Origin: Aquarana catesbeiana
Lineage: Eukaryota; Chordata; Amphibia; Anura; Ranidae
NCBI RefSeq assembly: GCF_042186555.1
Contig: NC_133327.1
Location: 326,256,746-326,320,745, forward strand
Direction of reading: 5' to 3'
Length of the DNA stretch: 64,000 bases
Notes under the pieces: model-generated
The model's input: the letters and a program-made list of their open reading frames with translations, nothing else
Databases searched by the model: none
Told to the model about the DNA's origin: nothing
Translations under genes and position numbers: made by a program
Part shown: in pieces, positions 23,301 through 35,489 of the stretch
How positions within the stretch are numbered: position 1 is the first letter of the stretch
Layout of the letters: each line of letters begins with the position of its first letter

Positions 23301-23422
23301 CCAGTTCTGGGATTGATGTAGTTAAAGGAAATCTATGACAGCATACACTTTGATTTTATAACATCAACATCGTAATGACAATATAAATAATAGTTATTGT
23401 TGACAATCCAATACAAGCTTAC

Positions 23423-23559
23423 TTGAAAAATCTCCTTTCATGTTGTGAGTGCACAGGGTATAGTGAATACGTGCCACAAAATTCAAGAAGTTAAATGTGT
23501 GGGGATCTTCACAAAGTAAGCTTATAGATCTCAAGATCATTCCGATTAACAGGAATACG
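23423..23559 (-). CDS. Candidate internal exon of an unidentified membrane protein
   Basis: On the minus strand a pyrimidine-rich tract ends in an AG acceptor at 23561-23560 and a GTAAGC donor begins at 23422. The 137 nt between them have one frame free of stops for 45 codons, starting VFLLIGMILRSISLL and continuing through CEDPHTFNFLNFVARIH. The first 15 residues form a plausible membrane helix. Upstream of the acceptor the frame is AT-rich, as in an intron. I do not recognise the family. The surrounding 23320-24000 shows no repeat signature, which favours host sequence. It is opposite in strand to the cyb5r4-like exon. It could be chance. Confidence 0.4.
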
Positions 23560-23579
23560 CTAAAATAATTGAAATACAA

Positions 23580-24455
23580 TGTGGAAATGAATATATAATT
23601 TACAATTTGACCATAGATGCACTTTAGGCATTGTTTTTGATTTGGTTTCAGATGAGAAAATCCATCAGTATCATAGGCTTCTAGGATAATAATTGTTTCT
23701 GTTTTCTTCTTCTATGATCTGCCCATTATTCTTTGCTCTTAGTAAATGTTGTTTAAATTAGTAATACTGGTTTTTACTTGCCATGGTTGTTACATAATTG
23801 TTGCACTCAGTATACTTAGACAAAATCAAAGTAATTTTCTGGTTTAATAAAAAAGAAAAGCAGTTGTCTTTTGTAGTCTAGTTTAGTAAATGGAGGTGAA
23901 AGTGCACTAACACAGGGCTTGTATGCTCTCTTTCCTCCATAGTACCAGCTATTAGTGTAATTTAATGGATTGGAAAACCTCACTAACCGCAGAGAGCATT
24001 AGTGAACAACATGTAGTGTATTTCAAATAATCACGACACGACCGGTCACATGATCGGCCTGGGAGCCGCCATGAGATACAGTAAAGGAGGATTTTTTTTT
24101 AAATAAAACACAGAGACAGGGGGGCACTCTATTAAGTAACAAAATGGATAGTATTAAAATATATTGGATATTCTTGCAGCAGGAGGGGGATGGGGCAGCA
24201 CTGTCACTAGATGACATGCAGATAGGGGAGGGGGGAGGGGAGGAGAATAGTTGAGACAGACACAGGAGAGCAGGCTGCGGATGGTGGAGGCACGTAAACG
24301 GACCACCCTGTCAGGGCTCAGCAGCTATGATTATCGTGGTCTGTTTGAATAGGGGAGGGGAGAAACTGGCGGGATCAGCCAGGTTTTTTAGGTGTTACAG
24401 GGGTCCAAATTACACAGCACAAGCACTGTACTGTATAAAATGCTTTACAGGAGCA

Positions 24456-24456
<1 letters not shown>
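23580..24456. other. No gene recognised
   Basis: Mostly unique-looking AT-rich sequence, with a purine-rich stretch around 24215-24265 and no recognised coding, RNA or transposon features. Confidence 0.4.

Positions 24457-24516
<60 letters not shown>
24457..24516. repeat. (TA)n microsatellite
   Basis: About 30 TA units, followed by a short AT-rich stretch and then a G9 run at about 24533. Confidence 0.95.
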
Positions 24517-24519
<3 letters not shown>

Positions 24520-25120
24520 TATTTATTTTTTTGGGGGGGGGTTAACAAACACTTTGATGCGGCTCAATTAAAGTTAAGTGGCAATGTGTGGGGATGAGCT
24601 GATGTTCGAGTGGAATGTAAGTTCGAGTCGAACATTGGGTGTTCGCCCCTTCGCCAAATTTAGAACATTATGGGGCGTTCGCAGGAAATTTGAGCGCCCG
24701 CAGAATGCCCCATAATGAACTGTGGAATTGTCAATGCACTGCGAGATCGCAGTGCATTGATGGCTGCTGATTGGCCAAAGCATGCACCTGACCAATCACA
24801 GTGCGTTCTGCTGTGAGAGCCATGATTGGCCAAAGGCAGGGTGCCTTTGGCCAATCATGGCTCAGGTGTTTAAGTCCATGCCCCACACTATGTAAGGCTG
24901 CTTACACAGTGGCCGTACATAGTGTAATGAATGAGAGCAGAAAAATTACATTTCTAAAGGAAAAAGTGTAATTTAAAACTGCTCACGGTTGTAATGTATT
25001 GTCGGATCCCGGCAATATACATAAAAATCATTAAGCGGATCCCTGGGCCAAAATTTAAAAAAAACGACGTGGGGGTCCTCCCTAAAATCCATACCAGGCC
25101 CTTCAGGTCTGGCATGGATA

Positions 25121-25631
25121 TTAACCACTTCAATACCAGGCACTTACACCCCCTTCCTGCCCAAGCCAATTTTTTTGGCTTTCAGCGCTGTCGCCCTTTG
25201 AATGACAATTGCACGGTCATGCTACACTGTACACAAACACATTTTTTTATCATTTTGTTCCCACAAATAGAGCTTTCTTTTGGTGGTATTTGATCACTGC
25301 TGGGGTTTTTATTTCTTGCGCAACAAATATAAAAAGACCGAAAATTTTGAAAAAAAAAACTTTTTTCTTTGTTTCTGTTAGAAAATTTTGTAAATAAGTA
25401 AGTTTTCTACTTCAATGACGGGCACTGATGAGGCTGCACTGATGAGGCGGCACTGATAGGTGGCACTGATGGGCACTGAAAGGCTGCACTGATAGGTACT
25501 TATGGGTGGCACTGATAGGTAGCACGGATAGGCATTGATGGGTACTGATGGGTGGCACTGCTGGGCATCACTGATCTGGCAGGCATTCATAATGGGCACT
25601 GACTGGCACCATTTGCGGGCACTGATTGACA
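25121..25631 (+). mobile_element. TTAA element, left part only
   Basis: Begins TTAACCACTTCAATACCAGG and contains the family interior (CAATTGCACGGTCATGCTAC, GAGCTTTCTTTTGGTGG). It runs into a minisatellite at 25417-25631 made of GGCACTGAT/GGGCACTGAT-type units. No right terminus precedes the foldback sequence at 25632. Confidence 0.75.
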
Positions 25632-26440
25632 TATGTTGATGGGGACAAGGGCCTCTTCCCCCACAAACCTTGCCTGGTGGTTGTGGGGGTCTGCGGGCGG
25701 GGGGCTTATCGGAATCTGGAAGCCCCCTTTAATAAGGGGGCCCCCAGATCCTGCCCCCCCATGTGAATGGGTATCGGGTACATTGTACCCCTACTCATTC
25801 AACAAAAAAATTGTCAAAAAAGTAAAAATGACAGGAGATATAGGCCCTTGCCTATATAACAGCTGTCAAAGCAAAAAGACGCCTCCCATGGAGGCAGAGT
25901 TTTTCCGTTTTTGTTTTTTTCTCTGGAACATCGGACGCTGTGATTAAAGATGAATGGACATCCCGGGACACTTTTTATTTTTTAATAAAGGACTTGTCCA
26001 AAACTGTCTCCTGTCATTTTTGCTTTTTTGACACTTTTTTGGCAAATGAATAGGGGTACAATGTACCCGATACCCATTCACATAGGAGGGGCTGGGATCT
26101 GGGGGCCCCCTTGTTAAAAAGGGCTTCCAGATTCCAATAAGCCCCCCCGCCTGCAGACCCCACAGCACCCCCCCATGTTGAAGGCATCTGGCCTGGTAAA
26201 GGAGGCCCTCAGGAGGGGGGGGGCAATCTCTTGTCCCCCCTTTTCCTGCGGCCTGCCAGGTTGCATGCTCGGATAAGGGTCTGTTATGGATTTTGGGGGA
26301 GACCCCCACGCCATTTTTTTTTTTTTTTTTAATTGGAGCGGGGTTCCCCCTCAAAATCCATACCAGACCTGAAGGGCCTGGTATAGATTTCGGGGGGGAC
26401 CCCCACGCTATTTTTTTATCATTTTGGTGCGGGTTTCCCC

Positions 26441-27880
26441 TTAACCACTTTCGGACTGGCTCACAACCATATATGTCGGCACTTGAAATGGCTCAGGCCA
26501 CTGGAAAACCTCACGACTGTGTGAAAACTGCTCCCACAAAGCTAATATGAAGTGGAAGTGTGAAGTGGATGGATGCTAGAGTGTTTTCTTCCTGCTGGTA
26601 AATTTGCTTTCTTGGAGGAGAGTTTACCCTATGCCAAACAAGCAGCTGAAATTTCACCATTCAATGGTCTATGCTGGTGGCATGTTTTTATAATACTCTT
26701 CCTCACACATGAGAGATGGAAGATTATGTGCCCACTAACAAGACGTGGACCACAAAGCAAAGAGGAATATCGTTGTTATGGCAGTAGCAAGCTGCCATAA
26801 CCCCGGTATCCTCTTCTTCAGTGAGCGGTCCGGTTTCAGATAAAAGTGGTCTCTGTGGCGGATTCGCCACAAGATCACTTTTATCGAGGGCGGGAGAGGG
26901 CCCCCCCTCCTCCCGCTACTTTCCAGTACCCTCCGACGCTTACTGCAGCGGCGGAGGCAATCACGTCCTCTCCCCTGCTTGGCATAGATCTGAGTGAGGG
27001 GAAGATGGCCCCCCACCCGTCTCCATACCATTGCAGGGCGGAAGCAACGTCAAAATGTCACTTCAGCCCATAGCTTTTAAAGGAACATTTTTTTCAAACT
27101 GCATTTTTTTTATTGCATTTTAGTGTAAATATGAGGTCTGAGGTCTTTTTGACCCCAGATCTCAAATTTAAGAGGTCCTGTCATGCTTTTTCTTTATATT
27201 ACAAGGGATGTTTACATTCCTTGTAATAGGCATAAAAGTGACCCGATTTTTTTTCTTTTAAAAGGACAGTGTCAAAATTAAAAAAAAGCAAAATAAATAA
27301 GGACATTTTTTTTTTTAATTGCCCCATCCCGCCGAGCTCGCATGCAGAAGCAAACGCATACGTGAGTAGCACCCACATATGAAAATGGTGTTCAAACCAC
27401 ACGTGAGGTATTGCCGCGATCAGTAGAGCAAGAGCAATAATTCTAGCCCTAGACCCTCCTCTGTAACTCAAAACTAGTAACTTGTAGAAATGTTTAAATG
27501 TCGCCTATGCAGATTTTTAAGGGTAAAAGTTTGTCGCCATTCCACCAGTGGGCGCAATTTTGAAGCGTGACATGATGGGTATCAATTTACTCGCTGTAAC
27601 ATTATCTTTCACAATTTAAAAAAAAAAATTGAGCTAACTTTACTGTTTTCTTATTTTTTTAATTCAAAAAAGTGTATTTTTTTTTTCAAAAAAAGTGCAC
27701 TTGTGAGGTGCGCAAATACGGTGTGACCGAAAGTATTGCAACAACTTCCATTTTATTCTCTAGGGTGTTAGAAAAAAATATATATAATGTTTGGGGTTCC
27801 AAGTAATTTTCTAGCAAAAAAAATTATTTTAACTTGTAAACAACAAATCTCAAAAAGAGGCTTGATCCTTAAGTGGTTAA
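26441..27880 (+). mobile_element. Complete 1.44-kb TTAA element
   Basis: TTAA at 26441-26444 and 27877-27880; ends TTAACCACTTTCGGACTGG and ...CCTTAAGTGGTTAA. The interior includes TATGGCAGTAGCAAGCTGCC and CTAGCCCTAGACC blocks, shared with the element at 32092-33132. Non-coding. Confidence 0.85.
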
Positions 27881-28295
27881 TATCCATACCAGACCTGTTT
27901 TTTTTTTTTTCAATGATTTTTATGTATATTGCCGGGATCCGACAATACATTACAGCCGAGAGCGGTTTTAAATGACATTTTTACCTTTAGAAATGTAATT
28001 TTGCTGTGGTATTGTTATAAACATGGGAAAGCTGCACTACTTTACAGGCAGACTAAGGAGACCCCCCAGGCACGATTTTTAAAGGGATATTCCATTTTTA
28101 TTGTTTCACTTTAAGCATTATTAAAATCACTGCTCCTGAAAAAACGCCCATTTTTAAAACTTTTTTTTTAGCATTGATACATGTCCCCAAACACTGTGTG
28201 ATGTAAATAATTTACTGCATGCAGTTGCTCATCTACTAGAACTTACATCAATGAGGACCTACAACCATAAAGAAATAAAACTTAATTGCTTTAGA

Positions 28296-28707
28296 CCCCT
28301 TTCACACTGAGGCTGTTTACAGGCATTTTAGCGCTAGAAATAGCCTCTAAATAGCGTCTGAAAACTGCCTACCATTCATTCCAGTGTGTCTTTTCACACT
28401 GGGGCGGTGCGCTTGCCGAACGTTAGGAAAAGTCCTGCAAGCAGCATCTTTTGGGGCGGTTTTGGAGCACTGTATAAAGTGCTCCCAAAACGCCCCTGCC
28501 CATTGAAATGAATGGGCAGCGCATTCAAGGCACCTGAAAAGCGCTTTGGAAGCACCGCAACAAGGGCATTCTTAACCTGTTCTTTGGTGTTAAAAGCGCC
28601 CTGCTAGTGGCCGAAAAGGGCAGCTTAAACAGCGCTAAAGGTGCTGCTAAAACGTGCGGCGCTTTAGCGCTAACACGCCTGCGGCGCCCCAGTGTGAAAG
28701 GGGTCTA
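28296..28707. mobile_element. MITE with GACCCCTTTCACAC termini
   Basis: Left TA-GACCCCTTTCACACTG and right the complement of the same, with TA on both outer sides, suggesting a Tc1/mariner-type TA target. The interior is rich in GCGCTTT/AAAGCGC-like inverted motifs. It is related to the element at 33493-34181. Confidence 0.7.
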
Positions 28708-28929
28708 TGAGTTCTGAGAACTCAGTCTTTTAAAGTTTTCCTAAGTAAATTACAAATCCACTCAAAGCTGAAAATGGTAGCTATTTATTAGTAAATGTAT
28801 ACTAATGGAGCTTGTTAATTATGATTTTTTTTTTTAAAAGATAGTGTATAGCTGAAGTCAAGCCAAAAGAAACATCATGCTATAAACAGACACAGTGACT
28901 GTGTATTTCTCCTGAATAACACATGATTA

Positions 28930-29700
28930 TTAACCACCTCAAGTCCGGCACTGTCACATTTTAATGACAATTACTCAAGCATGCAACACTGTAACCAAAT
29001 TAAAAATTCAATTGTTAGGCTTTTTTGAGACAGAGCTTTGTTTTGGTGATATTTAATCACCGCTGGGTATTTTATTTTTTGCTATATACCGGTAATCAAA
29101 AAAGACCGAAAATGTTGAAAAAAAAGGTTTCTTTAGATTTTCTTGTAAAATTTAGCAAATAAAAAAATCTTTTATTTTTATATTTTTAGGCCAAAATTCT
29201 GCTACGTTTCTTTGGTAAAAATAACCCAAATTAGTGTACAGGAATTGGTCTGTGTGAAAGTTATAGTCTAAAAGCTATGCTATATATATTTGAAAAGTGA
29301 TTATTCCTGATGTACTAACAGCTTATCTCATTTCTTGAGGCCTTAAAATGCCAAGACAATGCAAATACCCCCAAATGAGCCTTTTTTGGAAAGTTGAGAA
29401 TCCAAGGTATTTCGTCAGGCATGGTGAATTATTTTAAGTTGTGATTAGTGGTCTCAATTATTTGGAAAAACAAAAATGTGCATACTTATAATTACACCCC
29501 AAAACACATTCTGCTCCCCCTCCTGAGTATGGGGATACCATATATGAGACTTTTTCACAGTATAGAGTAGTCCAAAATCCAAGGAGCAGGTGTTCTAAAG
29601 GCGCATAAATTACACATCTAATTTCCATACTACCTATCATTTTTTTCGAGGTCCTGGAACACCAGGACAATAGACACTGTAACTGGTGTGTCGGTGATTA
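28930..29700 (+). mobile_element. TTAA element, left end plus interior, right end missing
   Basis: TTAA at 28930-28933 starts TTAACCACCTCAAGTCCGG. The interior matches 9200-9900 in order, up to GTCCTGGAACACCAGGAC near 29651. No AAGTGGTTAA end follows before the next repeat at about 29780. Confidence 0.7.
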
Positions 29701-29779
29701 GGGACGATGGGCTCCATTCACAAAGCTTGATTTTGCTGCATCCGAGTATGCTGTAAGATATCACACAGCATTTTTCAAA

Positions 29780-30412
29780 AAGTTTGCTAGTGAAAAGAAC
29801 TCACCGCTCCAGGTGTAACTGATATGCCCACTATAACACACACCTGAGTGCTAGCCCCGGCTCGCCTCCATGATAAATCATCAAAATAAGAAACAGCTGC
29901 ACCTCACGTGGGCTCCAAGTAAAGTTTATTGGAATATGAAGATATCCAAAATGACACCAGAGGACACCAGCAATTGTCAAGGTCGACATGTTTCACCCAA
30001 CAGAAATGTGCTTAATCATTACAAAGACATGCCTAACTGATACATGTTATATAGATCAATCCCCTTTACAGGTGCTAGGGGAACGTCAATCAGAGGCAGA
30101 TGACAACCTTGATCAATGATTAAATCAAAACATACAAGTATAAACACATAAAAACAAATATTCACCAAGTGAAACATTTAGAAGAAGAGACTCAATAGAA
30201 GAAAAGAAACACATCATAAAAAGTGAACACATGCAAGATGATAAATATCACATGCTTTCAACGAAAAAAGACATTGGGTAAACGCTGACAAACCAGAAAT
30301 ATGAGTTCATGATATATAACTACATATACACACTAAATGTTGCATGTGGAAACATATTGTACCATGTCACAACTCTGTATATGTATAAAGACGCCCCCCA
30401 TGCCATAAATAT
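29780..30412. repeat. Unclassified repeat with a GTTTCAC module
   Basis: CAGCTGCACCTCACGTGGGC, AGTTTATTGGAATATGAAG and GACATGTTTCACCCAACAG...CTTAATCATTAC (about 29985-30020) resemble modules in the elements at 7080-8571 and 62690-64000. No coding sequence. Confidence 0.5.
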
Positions 30413-30835
30413 CACATCTGCAGGTGGGCAGTAAAAGTTGGGGAAAATATACTAAACTCCCATCAACCCTATAGGGTGGTAAATATACCAGTTACCTATG
30501 TCCACCCTGGACATGTATGAAACCATATGTTTAAAAAAATCTCACATCTGCAGATGGGTGGTAAAAGTTGGGGAAAATATACTAAAATCCCATCAACATG
30601 TGAGAACATATTTAACCCACATCCATAAGTGGGCAATAAAAAAATGAGAAAACTATACTAGAGTCCCATCAACCCTATAGGGTGGTAAATATATCAGTTA
30701 CCTGTACCCACCCTGGGCATGTATAAAGCCACATATGGCCAAAAAATGTCATATCCACAGATGTTCGTCCACAGATGTTCGTTGAAGTCCCATCAACCCT
30801 ATAAAATGGTGAAAGTACCAGTTTCCCATACCCAC
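30413..30835. repeat. Tandem repeat of about 125 bp
   Basis: Three to four diverged units, each with CACATCTGCAG(A/G)TGGG, ACTCCCATCAACCCTATAGG, GGTGGTAAATAT and CCCACCCTGG.CATGTAT. Confidence 0.85.
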
Positions 30836-31079
30836 CCATCACATGCAGGACAGGGATGTAGGACCAAAATAAGGGAGTGTGGTTGAAGAAATACTAATCC
30901 AGGGGACAAAGTGTTGGCAGTGGATATAAAAACGGAAAAATCAAAGCAGAGAAGGGGAGCAAAAAAGAACAGCCAGTCAGAGCTCTTTAGATGACGGAGG
31001 GACTCACGACTCACCTCCCTCTCAAGTTTGTTTGCAGTTGTTAGTATGCACTATGAACAAATGGGAAGCAATCAAACGG

Positions 31080-31240
31080 CTAAACAGCCGCTATGATGGC
31101 TTTTACTTTACAGAGGATCGCTGGCTGAAAAAAAAAGATATGTGAATGATGCCTGCAGCTGCAGACATCATTCAGATATCTCCACTCAAAGTCCAGGACG
31201 TCATATGACATCCTTGGGCAGGAAGTGGGTAAAATGATAA
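31080..31240 (+). repeat. TTAA-superfamily right-end relic
   Basis: GATGATGCCTGCAGCTGCAG-like and GGACGTCATATGACATCC motifs followed by GGAAGTGGGTAAAA match the ends at 10880-10979 and 55250-55332. The terminal TTAA is mutated. Confidence 0.6.
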
Positions 31241-31338
31241 ACCCTTACAGCGTTATCATCTGGTTGAGGTCTGGATAAGACGTAGATTGTAATGTTAAAT
31301 GTCTGATGTAAGGACAGCTGCAGAATGTTCAGTAACAG

Positions 31339-31746
31339 ATGAGACAATTTTTTTGTGAGGTTTGCATGAGAGATCACCACTCATCTGTGGGTATTCCTTC
31401 TAAAGACCTGGCCCTACCAATTACTGAAAAAGGAGATGCTGACAGTACTGATAATATTGACAACGAGGGGATGTGTAATACATTGCTCATCAATACTGTT
31501 AATCGTGAACAGGGTAATACGTTGTTGGTCTCTGGTAAGTTGGTTGCTGGAGTTAACCACAAAAGTGATGGTAAACCTGACAGACAGTTTGTGATGGCTG
31601 AGGCTAATAGATTTAATAAGAGGGGTGATTGCTTAAAGCTGAACTCCGACTTTCTTTTCACTAGAACTGAATGGAATCATCAGTACCAGCATAGATCATA
31701 TCTCTGCACCATGTTGTCTGCAGATCCTCTGATATTGTGGGTTTAG
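31339..31746 (+). other. Unrecognised 135-codon open frame
   Basis: A Met-initiated frame with a neutral, non-repetitive composition, including acidic stretches around GDADSTDNIDNEG. The last third (from about 31636, TTAAAGCTGAACTCC) looks like a common repeat rather than protein. No domain, signal or splice context supports it. It may be a decayed retro-copy or chance. Confidence 0.2.
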
Positions 31747-31749
31747 TTG

Positions 31750-32091
31750 AGGCTTTGTACCATGTGGCACTCTGTATAGTCTGGATGTTGTAGACTGAGG
31801 GTCTTCCAGCCACTTGATGCTCAATCTCTAGCCTAGAACACTCCCCTCTGTAGTCTTTCAGACTCTGCAAATGATGTAACTTCCTTCATGATGGTGGGTG
31901 GGATGGCATACATCCTAATTAGCATTCAATTCCGCCCAGTCACACATACAGGAACAGTCCAAACCTCCCAAGTCCCTCACAGATCCGAGTATTATTCCAA
32001 AGGAAACGCCTTCATCCACAGCCTGTTCTGATAATTGTGCTGCTGCTGGACAGGTTTGAACGAATCACAATTAGAAGTCAATCCTGCTCAG
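31750..32091. other. No gene recognised
   Basis: Ordinary-looking sequence with no recognised coding, RNA or transposon signal before the TTAA element at 32092. Confidence 0.4.
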
Positions 32092-33132
32092 TTAACCACT
32101 TGCCGACCGCTGAACGCCGATATACATCCTCAATTTGAGGACGGATATTGTTGTTATGGCAGCAGCTAGCTGCCATAACCCCAGTATCCTCGTGTTCGGC
32201 CAGCAGTCGGCAATGGCGGAGTCAATCCGGTCCTCTCACTGGCTGTGCATGGAGATGAGTGAGGGGAAGATGGCCCCCACCCGTCTCCATGAATGACACT
32301 GCAGGGCGGAAACGACGTCAAAACATCACTTCTGCACATATCTCTTAAAGGGCCATTTTTTAAAAATAATTTTTTGACAATTTTTTTTTTTATTGCATTT
32401 TAGTGTAAATATGAGATCTGAGGTCTTTTTGACTCCAGATCTCATATTTAAGAGATCCTGTCATGCTTTTTTTTCTATTACAAGGGATGTTTACATTCCT
32501 TGTAATAGGAATAAAAGTGACACAATTTTTTTTTTTTAAAAACCGTGTAAAAAAATAAAATAAAAGGTAAAATAAGAAAAAAAAAAATTTTTTAAACACC
32601 CCCTGTCCCGCCGAGCTCGCGTTCAGAAGCGAACGCATACACGAGTAGCGCCCACATATGAAAACAGTGTTCAAACCACACATGTGCGGTATCGTCGCAA
32701 TTGGTAGAGCGAGAGCAATAATTCTAGCCCTAGACCTTCTCTGTAACTCAAAACATGCAACCTGTAGAATTTTTTAAATGTTGCCTATGGAGATCTATAA
32801 GGGTAAAAGTTTGTTGCCATTCCACGAGCGGGCGCAATTTTGAAGCGTGACATGTTGGGTATCAATTTACTCGGCGTAACATTACTTTCACAATCTAAAA
32901 AAAAATTATTTTTTAATTCAAAAAAGTGTATTTTTTCAAAAAAAGTGCAATTGTAAGACCGCTGTGCAAATACAGTGTGACAGAAAGTATTGCAATGACC
33001 TCGATTTTATTCTTTAGGGTGTTAGAACCCCCAAACATTATACATTTTTTTTCTAAGTAATTTTCTAGCAAAAAAACTGTTTTTAACTTGTAAACACATC
33101 TAAAAAAAAAGGCCTGGTCCTTAAGTGGTTAA
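32092..33132 (+). mobile_element. Complete 1.04-kb TTAA element
   Basis: TTAA at 32092-32095 and 33129-33132; termini TTAACCACTTGCCGACCG and CCTTAAGTGGTTAA. It is closely similar to 26441-27880, including GGCAGCAGCTAGCTGCC and CTAGCCCTAGACC. Non-autonomous. Confidence 0.9.
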
Positions 33133-33492
33133 GTATGCCAACCAGTGTGAACAGGGAGAGTCCCACCCCTCAGATCCCGCCCTCCCAGAGCCCTGATCTC
33201 TCTGTGATCTGATTCATTTACATATGATGGAAACGCCTTCATAACCTCCCATAACCCTTCCTCTGTAGTTTGCAGTAAGCCAGTATTCTTTGGCATGCTG
33301 CAAGACAGAAATGACACATTTAGGCCCCATGCACACGAGACGCAGGTGCAAACTCTGCTGAAAGCATGTTGAAACCGGCGTTTAAAAACGTCTGTTTTGC
33401 CACGTTTAGCGGCGTTTTACCGCGTTTGCGTCTAGAAGCGTTTAGTTAAGATAACATCAAGACCCTCCCCAAGCTCAAAAAACTATATTATT

Positions 33493-34181
33493 TTAGACCC
33501 CTTTCACACCAAGGCGTTTTTGCAGTGTTATAGCGCTAAAAATAACGCTATTAAAATGCTCATAAAACGCTCCCTATGCATCTCAATGGACCCTTTCACA
33601 CTGAGGCGTTGCACTGGCAGTGAGAAAAGTCCTGCAAGCAGCATCTTTGGAGCAGCTTTTGGGCGTTGAAAAAAGCGCTTCAAAAACGCCCCTCTCTATT
33701 GAAATGAATTGAAAATGCTATAAAAACGCCTGAATATCGCCTATAATCCGCCCTGAGCTGTAGAAAAGTCACATGATCTCACAAAAAAGGTAAACATGCA
33801 AGCAGAAAAGAGAGCATCTACAACAACAGAACTGAAATTGTGGGAAGGTCAGAATGATTAAACAGACCATCAAAGTGCCAAAAAAAACAAAATTAAAGTG
33901 CCAAAAAAAGAATCAATCCCAGAAAAATGAAGATTTGAAGTAAAACAAGACACTGCTTGTTACTTTACAAGACACTGCTTGTTTTGCATGATCTCACAAA
34001 GGATAAACATGAAAGCAGAAAGATAGCATCAATAACACAATGCTTCAATAACTCTTGAAAAACGCTGTTAAAACGCCTGCAGCGGTGCGTTAATTTTACC
34101 GCTAGCGCCCCTAAAACGCGGTAAAAATGCGGTAATAATGCTAAGGCATTTTTGAAGCGCCTTGGTGTGAAAGGGGTCTAA
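33493..34181. mobile_element. MITE nested in the 33323-35484 element
   Basis: Perfect 24-bp termini beginning TTAGACCCCTTTCACACCAA at 33493 and its complement ending at 34181, with TA on both flanks. Same family as 28296-28707. The interior has AAAACGC and AGCGCTAA motifs and no gene. Confidence 0.8.
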
Positions 34182-34235
34182 CTCTTTCAGCCATTTTGGG
34201 AGACCAGAGTGAGTAGCAGCAGTGTACTTGCATTT

Positions 34236-35010
34236 GGCATGTCACTTGCCACGTCACCTGCCACAAGTTGCGGATTGTCATTTGCCACGTCACCTGCCAC
34301 AAGTTGTGGATTGTCCACTTGCCACGTCATCTGCCACAAGTTGTGGATTGTCCACTTGCCATGTCACCTGCCACATCACTTTCCACAGGTTGTGGATTGT
34401 CCACTTGCCACGTCACCTGCCACAAGTTGTGGATTGTCCACTTGCCACGTCACCTGCCATGTCACTTGCCAGGTCTCCTGCCACAAGTTGGATTGTCATT
34501 TGCCACGTCACCTGCCACACGTTGTGTATTGTCCACTTGCCACGTCACCTGCCACAAGTTGTGGATTATCCACTTGCCACGTCACCTGCCACAAGTTGTG
34601 GATTGTCCACTTGCCACACCATCTGCCACAAGTTGTGGATTGTCCACTAGTCACCTGCCATGTTACTTGCCACGTCATCTGCCACAAGTTGTGGATTGTC
34701 CACTTGCCACGTTACCTGCCACAAGTTGTGGATTGTCCACTTGCCACATCACCTGCCACAAGTTGGATTGTCATTTGCCACGTCACCTGCCACAAGTTGT
34801 GTATTATCCACTTGCCACGTCACCTGCCACAAGTTGTAGATTGTCCACTTGCCATGTAACCTGCCACGCCACTTGCCACGTCACCTGCCACAAGTTGGAT
34901 TGTCATTTGCCATGTCACCTGCCACAAGTTGTGTATTGTCCACTTGCCACATCACCTGCCACAAGTTTTGATTGTCCACTTGCCCCGTCACCTGCCACAA
35001 GTTGCTTGTT
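34236..35010. repeat. 37-bp minisatellite (CTTGCCACGTCACCTGCCAC...)
   Basis: About 20 units of CTTGCCACGTCACCTGCCAC followed by AAGTTGTGGATTGTCCA, with 15-bp sub-units duplicated in places. It is stop-free in more than one frame; the apparent proteins are artefacts. Confidence 0.95.
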
Positions 35011-35489
35011 CAAATCTAACAACATATGGGTCAAATTCCAATTATACTTCGGATAACAGCAATGCTAGTGGTGTATTGGATTGGATCAAGGGCTCATTAG
35101 GGTATATAAATGGTCTATGAATCATTGCAAGCAATTACAATTGTTTAAAATATTTTTTAATGGTTTTTCATTATTTGCCATCATTTTTGAGATTTTTAAT
35201 GTAAAAAAAAAGGGCACCTTTAAAAACGCTTATAAACGCAAACGCAACTGAATGCGGTACCGGCGTATAGCTGCGTTTGGCGTCTGAAACGTGGAAAACT
35301 TTTGCGTCTGAACCCATTTTTTTGCTTCTGGAAAAATTAGGTTAAACGCAACTGCCTAAAAATGGCAAAAAACGAGACTGTGTACATGGACACATAGGAT
35401 AACAATGAATGAGTTCAGGGGCAGTTGAAAAAAGTGTCTAACTGCCTGAACGCGCGTTTAACAGCGTCTCGTGTGCATGGGGCCTTACA

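Larger units (their letters stand above)
24570..28060. mobile_element. Second foldback-family locus with TTAA insertions
   Basis: Outer sequence at about 24965-25050 (TGTATTGTCGGATCCCGGCA, ATACATAAAAATCATT) is complementary to 27905-27965 (AATGATTTTTATGTAT, TGCCGGGATCCGACAATACA). An inner hairpin has arms 25681-25842 and 26006-26165 (shared GGGTATCGGGTACATTGTAC). Modules such as CCATACCAG.CCCTTCAGG also occur in the 18970-21110 foldback. CATGATTGGCC/GGCCAATCATG at 24820-24862 forms a small stem. TTAA elements inserted at 25121 and 26441. Confidence 0.7.
33323..35484. mobile_element. 2.16-kb PIF/Harbinger-like non-autonomous element
   Basis: Perfect inverted termini: GGCCCCATGCACACGAGACG at 33323 and its exact complement ending at 35484, each flanked by TTA (33320-33322 and 35485-35487). 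TTA is the PIF/Harbinger target. The subterminal regions are rich in GCGTTT/AAACGC. Inside are a second inverted-repeat element (33493-34181) and a minisatellite (34236-35010). No transposase. Confidence 0.85.

Noticed and set aside
34236..35010. CRISPR-like regular repeats
   Set aside because: Adjacent tandem units without unique spacers, in a eukaryotic transposon.
34209..35056. Three overlapping long frames with Cys/His-rich repeats resembling zinc fingers
   Set aside because: They come from the 37-bp minisatellite read in all frames; Cys and His spacing follows the DNA period and not a zinc-finger pattern.
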